DNA of 64,000 bases from Astropecten irregularis (Eukaryota > Echinodermata > Asteroidea > Paxillosida > Astropectinidae): contig OZ020253.1 in NCBI GenBank assembly GCA_963971285.1, positions 16,566,528 through 16,630,527 of the forward strand. Direction: 5' to 3'. Below are positions 63,831 through 64,000 of this stretch, in pieces. The notes under the pieces were generated by a model. The model saw only the letters and a program-made list of their open reading frames with translations, did no database searches and was not told where the DNA came from. Within the stretch, counting starts at the first letter, position 1. Every line of letters begins with the position of its first letter. The position numbers were made by a program, and so were the translations under genes.

Positions 63831-64000
63831 AAATAAATATTGTAGTTCACCTTTTTTTAAAGAATTTTTGACGGGATAAAAATGTTTCCCTTCCTGGCAT
63901 TTATCAGCATTGCATTTTATTTAGAAGTGTGACACAATTCCGGCGTGAATCAACCACACCCATCAGTAAAAAGGAAAAGCCCAAGGTGCATTGATCTCAT

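Overview
The window is nuclear DNA of a metazoan. It holds three intron-rich protein genes with consensus splice sites and no operon structure, in a background of short inverted-repeat transposons and tRNA-derived SINE-like repeats. The genes have animal-specific architectures: a LAP-type PDZ scaffold, a full-length ABCA transporter of the ABCA1/ABCA4 type, and a Disabled-type PTB adaptor. The low-GC, repeat-laden introns and the style of the repeats suggest a marine invertebrate deuterostome, most likely an echinoderm. That placement is an impression from sequence style, not a demonstrated assignment.

Layout. (1) 53-6227, plus strand: the 3' part of a PDZ scaffold gene (about 1,030 codons visible, 5' end outside the window). 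It encodes a long disordered basic/Ser/Pro region and ends in one C-terminal PDZ domain close to that of the Erbin/densin (LAP) family. (2) 6228-13860: intergenic space between two convergent genes, filled with MITE-like elements, several with exact or near-exact 8-bp target duplications. (3) 13861-48083, minus strand: a complete ABCA gene reconstructed as 45 coding exons. All intron phases agree and total 7,515 nt (2,504 residues). It has TMD1 with a first extracellular domain, NBD1, a long regulatory linker, TMD2 with a second extracellular domain, NBD2, the VFINFA motif and a tail ending in DTAL. (4) 48084-54473: upstream space between the divergent ABCA and Disabled genes, with a perfect 30-bp hairpin and a TIR element. 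(5) 54474-64000, plus strand: the 5' part of a Disabled (Dab) gene, with the whole PTB domain and then a Pro-rich region with DPF motifs; the 3' end lies outside. An apparent alternative first exon at 62644-62889 splices in phase to the DPF exon and would give a PTB-less isoform.

The three genes are not an operon and nothing in the sequence shows that they act together. From family knowledge, LAP PDZ proteins are basolateral/junctional scaffolds, ABCA1/4 proteins move phospholipids or sterols across membranes, and Dab proteins are clathrin adaptors for lipoprotein-receptor tails.

The most unusual observations are: a MITE family with an expandable hexanucleotide (GGCTCA/TGAGCC) array inside each terminus; head-to-head palindromic SINE dimers; a four-copy tandem array of an exon-end plus splice-donor segment in ABCA intron 13; and the candidate PTB-less Dab first exon. 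I did not find a CRISPR array, functional tRNA or rRNA gene, or any prokaryote-like system.
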